Source of the DNA: Bacteroidetes bacterium 37-13 | GTDB lineage: Bacteria > Bacteroidota > Bacteroidia > Chitinophagales > LD1 | Length of the DNA stretch: 64,000 nucleotides | Direction of reading: 5' to 3' | Assembly (NCBI GenBank): GCA_001897535.1 | Contig: MKTC01000040.1 | Coordinates: forward strand, 124,001-188,000 | In this document: positions 58,512-64,000 of the stretch, piece by piece | How the letters are laid out: each line of letters starts with the position of its first letter | Numbering within the stretch: the stretch's first letter is position 1 | Notes under the pieces: model-generated | What the model saw: only the letters and a program-made list of their open reading frames with translations | The model's database searches: none | Told to the model about the DNA's origin: nothing | Made by a program: the position numbers and the translations under genes

Positions 58512-61500
58512 TTATTTTATCAATAGTTTTCGCACATAAATATCATCATTTGTTTTTATACTTACAATATAATTTCCACTTGCTAAATCTTCTACATTAA
58601 ACTCATAGTTTGCTAATTCTTTTCTTAAAATAATATCTATTGATTTTACAGTTTGTCCTGTAGCATTTCTAAAGCTGAAAGTAGCATCTTGTTCTGTAGC
58701 AACATCAATATCAATTTTAGTGGTAATGCTTGCCGGGTTAGGAATAAACTCCCCGATGCGAATAGCCTCTGTTTTATCGTTCAAAACAGCACTTGCTATT
58801 TTGGTGTATTCAAAACTTTCATCAAAATCCACTTGCTTTAAGCGGTAGTAGTAGCGTTTATTTAGCTCTACATTTTTATCGTTGTAAGTATAGTTTATGG
58901 TTTCTGTGCTATTTCCATTTCCTTGTACATAGCCAATGGCAGCAAACTCTTTTGCATCGGTGCTTCGTTCAACTGAAAAGCCGCGATTGTTGATTTCTGT
59001 TTCGGTAGTCCATTGCAGTTGTATAAATTTATTATCAACCGGAACAGCTTTAAAAGAAGACATTTTCACCGGAAGCAAACCACCACCGGAGCCAACGCCC
59101 CACTGTGAAAAGTGTGTGATTCCCGATACTACTATTTTACCATCTTGTACGGCAGCTCCGTTTTGTGTTCCTGCGAGTGTCCAATCGGAGGCAGAAGTTG
59201 AAGTATCGCCTCTGGTTAAGATATAGAAGTCATAATTTTCTAAGCCTGCAAAACTACTCACATCAAAAATTAATTCGTAATCACCACTCAGCTCGCCACC
59301 TACGCCAAAGTTAGGTTGCTGATCCGGCTCAATTAACCAAATGCCAGCCGGGTGTACTGTATTTATTTGCACATCTCCGTATTGTAAATTCAATCCATCG
59401 TCTGTACCGGGTTTGTTTATGAATTGAACTTTAATTTTAGTAACTCCTCCGGTAGTTCCACCGCGTGGGCGAATTTCACAAAGCGCATATACTATATCAT
59501 CGCCCACAGGGAAAGCAAACGAGCCGGTATCGCTAATAGTTCTTTCCAATGCTCCATTCACATAGTTATCTTCTCCATAGTTTGTAATGGCATTTACTGC
59601 TGGGTTAGTAACGCTGATTAGGTTTCCATTTGTTTTTACAATTCCATTATTAAGCGTTAGTGTGCCAGAAACTGTTACAGTATCTTGAATTGAAATTCCC
59701 TCAGGCGTAGTGTTGTTGATAGTTAAGTTGCTATAAATTCCGCCACTTATGAGGCTTACATCATTGCCTATAAAAGAAACCTTTGCATTGTTTGGGTGAA
59801 AACGACCATTGTTCACAAAATCGCCATACACATTTAATTCAGTAGTTGGGCCTATTAAAGTTAAATCTGCATCATAAGCAATTTCTAAGCGTTGTGTGTT
59901 TGCAATACCACTTGAAATAATTGGTTGAATGGAATCACTGTTTGGCTCAATTACTGTGTTTACGGTATCGGCAGGAACATTAAAATCAAACCAATTGTAG
60001 CAATCGTACCAATCTGCACTTTTTCTTCCAACCCATCTGGCACTTGTAATGGCACTTGGCAAAGAAACAACTGCTTGCACATTAGTAAAGTTAGTTGTAT
60101 GCGTAGCACAGCCGGTACTTGAAAGCTTTAATACTTTGTAAGTTGTAGTTACTGTTGGATTAACGGGGTAATAAAAAGTGGAGTTGGTAACATCTCTGAT
60201 AGTATCAATTTTTCCACTTACAGAATCTTGCAGAAAAATTTCAATAGGATAAGTTGTTTCACTAAAAGTAAACTTTAATTCAAATGGTTGAAATCTACAT
60301 TTTGTACCGCCTTCTAAAGTAACTGAAGCCGGAGAAGTAGCAGAAGCAAAATTCCAACCGGCATTTAGCACCGGTGCTTGGTTAAAACTACTGCTTATTG
60401 AATTCCACGAAGCTCCGCCAATTGCGCGTATTCCATTTATGTAAATATATCCTGCACAAACTATGCCACTTGGTTTAGAAAAATTTGCTGCATTTGAAGT
60501 AGAAGTGCTTTGTAAATATACGGGATAAGTTTGCGTAGCTGCTGAACTAAGTGTTGTACTTGCTCCAAAAAATTGAGTGGTTCCATATTTAAAGCGATGG
60601 CGGGCATTTGCTGCTAAAGAGACACTATTAACAAATGTATTATCTCCATTAAACAACAAGTTTCCTTTTGTGGCTACAAATGTATTGATTGTATTATTGC
60701 CTTCAATAGTAAGACTGCTAATAGCATTTGTTTTGGTTGGAGAAGAAATAGGCAGATTAACTGTAATTTTATTGTAGCTTAAATTTCCACCTTGCATAGA
60801 AACAACGCCATTACTTGAGGAGGAGTAAAACTCTATATTGCTGCTTCCTGCATTTAGCGTGAGCCCATTTGAGTTGCTCATATCCCACAGTGGCGTAGTA
60901 GATGAAACACAATACATTTTAATGTAAGAAGAACCCATGTTTAACACCCTGTTTTCTCCACTATTTGAAATAAAACTGCGAATACTTACGGTTTTGCCAT
61001 TTGTGTTTAGTGTACCTTTTTCTAAATAGATGTTTCCGGATGTTGAGGTTAAGTTACATACAAGTGTCCAAGTGCCACTATCTGAATTGAATTTTAAGTT
61101 TCCTGTTCCTGTAATTGCACTTGGAATGTTTAATGCTTTCGCGCCCGTGCCTTTAAAATATATATTGCTATTGTTTACGAATTTAAAAACTGATGTAGTA
61201 ATAATATCTCCAAAAATACTTAGTGAACTTTGCACTTTTAAACTTGGTGCATTTGAAGAACTTTTGTAAGTATAAGTTGCATTTCGGCAATCGATGGTTG
61301 CGCAAGTAGCAGCAACATCAACGGTAACAACTTGTAACGAACCAGTGAATGAATAGCGGTCAAAAATTACAATATCGTTGCTATCCGGCAATTCTTGAAA
61401 TGCGTGTCCGCTTCCATTAGAAGTTGCAGCCCAGTGATGTAAATCGCTCCAGTTTCCAGAGCCTTGTACCCAATAATATGTAGCCGCATTTGCAGAAAAA

Positions 61501-61583
61501 CTCCACATTGCCAACAAGAAACTAACAACGAGGGTTGTCCATTTTGTAATTTGTGGTTTCATAAGGTTAAAAATTGGGTTCAT
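58512..61583 (-). CDS. Large secreted surface protein with T9SS type A sorting domain
   Basis: Signal peptide, YYWVQGSGNWSDLHHWA repeats, C-terminal FIPNPASITTKIDIDV...GNYIVSIKTNDDIYVRKLLIK. Confidence 0.88.
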   Translation of the reverse strand: MNPIFNLMKPQITKWTTLVVSFLLAMWSFSANAATYYWVQGSGNWSDLHHWAATSNGSGHAFQELPDSNDIVIFDRYSFTGSLQVVTVDVAATCATIDCRNATYTYKSSSNAPSLKVQSSLSIFGDIITTSVFKFVNNSNIYFKGTGAKALNIPSAITGTGNLKFNSDSGTWTLVCNLTSTSGNIYLEKGTLNTNGKTVSIRSFISNSGENRVLNMGSSYIKMYCVSSTTPLWDMSNSNGLTLNAGSSNIEFYSSSSNGVVSMQGGNLSYNKITVNLPISSPTKTNAISSLTIEGNNTINTFVATKGNLLFNGDNTFVNSVSLAANARHRFKYGTTQFFGASTTLSSAATQTYPVYLQSTSTSNAANFSKPSGIVCAGYIYINGIRAIGGASWNSISSSFNQAPVLNAGWNFASATSPASVTLEGGTKCRFQPFELKFTFSETTYPIEIFLQDSVSGKIDTIRDVTNSTFYYPVNPTVTTTYKVLKLSSTGCATHTTNFTNVQAVVSLPSAITSARWVGRKSADWYDCYNWFDFNVPADTVNTVIEPNSDSIQPIISSGIANTQRLEIAYDADLTLIGPTTELNVYGDFVNNGRFHPNNAKVSFIGNDVSLISGGIYSNLTINNTTPEGISIQDTVTVSGTLTLNNGIVKTNGNLISVTNPAVNAITNYGEDNYVNGALERTISDTGSFAFPVGDDIVYALCEIRPRGGTTGGVTKIKVQFINKPGTDDGLNLQYGDVQINTVHPAGIWLIEPDQQPNFGVGGELSGDYELIFDVSSFAGLENYDFYILTRGDTSTSASDWTLAGTQNGAAVQDGKIVVSGITHFSQWGVGSGGGLLPVKMSSFKAVPVDNKFIQLQWTTETEINNRGFSVERSTDAKEFAAIGYVQGNGNSTETINYTYNDKNVELNKRYYYRLKQVDFDESFEYTKIASAVLNDKTEAIRIGEFIPNPASITTKIDIDVATEQDATFSFRNATGQTVKSIDIILRKELANYEFNVEDLASGNYIVSIKTNDDIYVRKLLIK

Positions 61584-61694
61584 GGTTCGTATGCTTATAC
61601 CGAAAAAGCATTCTATAATGTTTCAAATATTGGAACAAAAATTTCAATCACTTTTGTTAAACTCCCATTTCGCCTTACAGATAGAGTTAAATAA

Positions 61695-61726
61695 GAAAAG
61701 CCCGAGCGTTTTACTCGGGCTTTCTT
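61695..61726 (-). terminator. Intrinsic terminator downstream of dnaK
   Basis: aaagcccgag-cgtttta-ctcgggcttt hairpin. Confidence 0.8.
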
Positions 61727-61746
61727 CAAAATAAAGCAACAATTGC

Positions 61747-63660
61747 TTAGTTATCTTTTTTGTCTCTCACTTCTTCGTATTCTACATCGCTCACGGTATC
61801 AGAAGCTTGGCCGGCATTAGCATCTGCACCACCGTCAGTTGGAGCGCCTGCTTGTTGTTGTGCAGCATAAATATCTTGTGAAGCAGCTTGCCATGCAGTA
61901 TTCAATTTTTCTGTTGCTGGTTCTATGGAAGCCATATTATCTGTTTCTAATGCAGATTTTAATTCAGCCAAAGCACTTTCGATTGCAGACTTTTTATCGG
62001 CAGGAATTTTATCTCCGTATTCTTTTAATTGTTTTTCTGTTTGGAAAGCTAAGCTATCGGCAGCATTTTTCTTCTCTGCTTTTTCACGTGCTTCTTTATC
62101 GGCAGATTCATTGGCTTTTGCTTCGTTGCGCATTTTTTCAATTTCCTCTTTGCTCAATCCTGTTGAAGCTTCAATACGAATGCTTTGTTCTTTTCCAGTG
62201 CCTTTATCTTTTGCACTTACGTGAATAATACCGTTGCTATCAATATCGAAAGTAACTTCAATTTGAGGAACACCACGCGGAGCCACAGGAATATCGCCTA
62301 AGTGAAAACGACCAATGCTGCGGTTGTCTTTCGCCATAGAACGCTCACCTTGCAATACGTGAATTTCTACCGATGGTTGATTATCGGCAGCAGTAGTAAA
62401 CACTTGCGATTTTTTAGTTGGAATGGTTGCGTTAGATTCAATTAGTTTAGTGAATACGCCTCCGTAAGTTTCTAAGCCTAAAGAAAGTGGTGTTACATCA
62501 ACCAACACAATATCGTCTTTCACATCTCCGCTTAAAATACCACCTTGAATAGCAGCTCCAATAGCTACAACCTCATCTGGGTTCACACCTTTTGAAGGTT
62601 TTTTTCCGAAGAATTTTTCTACAACTTCCTGTATTTTTGGAATACGAGTTGAACCTCCAACCAAAATTACATCATCAATATCATTTGCAGTAAATCCGGC
62701 ATCTTTTAATGCTTGGCGGCAAGGCTCTAAAGTTCTTTGCACCAAATCATCGGTAAGTTGCTCAAACTTAGCACGAGAAAGTTTGCGCACTAAGTGCTTC
62801 GGCACACCATCAACAGCAGTAATATATGGCAAGTTTATTTCTGTTTCTTGCGAAGAACTTAATTCAATTTTAGCTTTCTCAGCAGCTTCTTTCAAACGTT
62901 GGTAAGCCATTGGATCTTTGCGTAAATCTACATTTTCTTCACGCTTAAATTCATCAGCAAGCCATTCGATAACTGCGTGGTCAAAATCATCACCACCCAA
63001 GTGTGTATCACCGTTGGTAGATTTTACTTCAAACACACCACCGCCTAATTCAAGAATAGAAACATCAAATGTTCCGCCACCTAAGTCGTAAACTGCAATC
63101 TTAATATCTTGACCTTTTTTTTCAAGACCGTAAGCTAAAGCTGCTGCGGTAGGTTCGTTTATTATTCTGCGAACTTTTAAACCAGCAATTTCTCCAGCTT
63201 CTTTGGTAGCTTGGCGTTGGCTGTCGTTAAAGTAAGCGGGAACAGTAATTACCGCTTCCGTAACGGGTTGCCCAAGATAATCTTCAGCAGTTTTTTTCAT
63301 TTTCTGCAATATCATTGCCGAAATTTCTTGCGGTGTGTACAAACGTCCGTCAATATCTACACGCACAGTATCGTTATCGCCTTTTACTAATTTGTAAGTA
63401 AAGCGGTGCGATTCTTTTTCAATTTCGCTAAATCTATGCCCCATAAAACGTTTAATTGATTGTACCGTTTTAGTTGGGTTGGTAATTGCCTGGCGCTTAG
63501 CCGGATCGCCAACTTTGCGCTCGCCATTAGCCAAAAATCCAATTATGGAAGGTGTTGTTCTGCGACCTTCATCGTTTGCGATTACAATTGGATCTGCGCC
63601 TTCCATCACGCTCACACAACTGTTGGTTGTACCCAGGTCAATTCCTATTATTTTTCCCAT
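61747..63660 (-). CDS. dnaK: Molecular chaperone DnaK (Hsp70)
   Basis: [21 protein letters not shown]; full 637-aa Hsp70. Confidence 0.98.
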   Translation of the reverse strand: MGKIIGIDLGTTNSCVSVMEGADPIVIANDEGRRTTPSIIGFLANGERKVGDPAKRQAITNPTKTVQSIKRFMGHRFSEIEKESHRFTYKLVKGDNDTVRVDIDGRLYTPQEISAMILQKMKKTAEDYLGQPVTEAVITVPAYFNDSQRQATKEAGEIAGLKVRRIINEPTAAALAYGLEKKGQDIKIAVYDLGGGTFDVSILELGGGVFEVKSTNGDTHLGGDDFDHAVIEWLADEFKREENVDLRKDPMAYQRLKEAAEKAKIELSSSQETEINLPYITAVDGVPKHLVRKLSRAKFEQLTDDLVQRTLEPCRQALKDAGFTANDIDDVILVGGSTRIPKIQEVVEKFFGKKPSKGVNPDEVVAIGAAIQGGILSGDVKDDIVLVDVTPLSLGLETYGGVFTKLIESNATIPTKKSQVFTTAADNQPSVEIHVLQGERSMAKDNRSIGRFHLGDIPVAPRGVPQIEVTFDIDSNGIIHVSAKDKGTGKEQSIRIEASTGLSKEEIEKMRNEAKANESADKEAREKAEKKNAADSLAFQTEKQLKEYGDKIPADKKSAIESALAELKSALETDNMASIEPATEKLNTAWQAASQDIYAAQQQAGAPTDGGADANAGQASDTVSDVEYEEVRDKKDN

Positions 63661-63853
63661 GTTGATTAAATTTAAAAATTAAAGTTGCTATAGCTTTATC
63701 AACTGCTGTGCCAAGTACTTATTTTGCTAAGTGTGGCATACTTTTTAATTTCTGCAAGCCATAGTTTCTATTTTTATATGACAGAAAGGCAGTTTTAGGA
63801 GTTTGTGCATTAGCAATTTTACTTTCTAAATTTGCCCCAAACTTTTGTATTGA

Positions 63854-64000
63854 ATGAAGAACGCTACTCAAAAAAGTGTATCATTACTAGTATCTGTTCT
63901 TATCGCAATTTTTTTGCTGGTAGGCTTAGTTATTATTAAATTTTCGGTAGATGAAAATATGCCATTTTACATTATTGCCGCCCTTCCGCTATTGGTTTTT
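63854..64000 (+). CDS. Membrane protein N-terminus, truncated by window end
   Basis: MKNATQKSVSLLVSVLIAIFLLVGLVIIKFSVDENMPFYIIAALPLLVF open to the edge. Confidence 0.55.
   Translation, partial: MKNATQKSVSLLVSVLIAIFLLVGLVIIKFSVDENMPFYIIAALPLLVF

Noticed and set aside
61839-62228. Plus-strand 129-aa ORF antisense to dnaK
   Set aside because: Shadow ORF opposite the DnaK C-terminal domain.
1-64000. CRISPR arrays, tRNA/rRNA genes, prophage or defence-island genes
   Set aside because: I saw no regularly spaced repeat-spacer array, no tRNA/rRNA-like sequence, and no recognisable integrase, transposase, restriction or toxin-antitoxin gene in the translated ORFs; this was a visual scan, not a computed search.

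Overview
The window is a 64 kb chromosomal segment from a low-GC member of the Bacteroidetes. The assignment rests on several type IX secretion (T9SS) sorting domains, a PorP/SprF protein, a GldA-like ATPase and Bacteroidetes-type genes. Most of it is ordinary and densely coding: an RND efflux operon, transketolase N-subunit, Kef-type antiporter, galT, adk, obgE, rnhB, pckA, menC, cdsA, rnpB, sucD, an Mla-like ABC pair, a dihydroorotase homologue and dnaK. Three places stand out. (1) At about 9.39-16.25 kb, a three-gene block (adhesin/tail-fibre-like protein, GH5-like T9SS glycosidase, T9SS beta-propeller-like protein) sits between two copies of the last ~55 bp of the tolC-like gene. A 99-bp repeat and related repeats also lie at both edges, so the block looks like an inserted module without a visible recombinase. 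(2) The first gene of that block has a 12-G homopolymer between its only good start codon and its signal peptide. As assembled the frame is broken; 10 or 13 Gs would restore it, so it is a candidate phase-variable surface protein. (3) At 58.36-58.50 kb there are two hairpins exactly 100 bp apart with an identical 15-nt loop and an identical bulged G but different, compensated stems. This suggests a structured RNA or DNA element. Product calls come from reading the translations; no database search was run.
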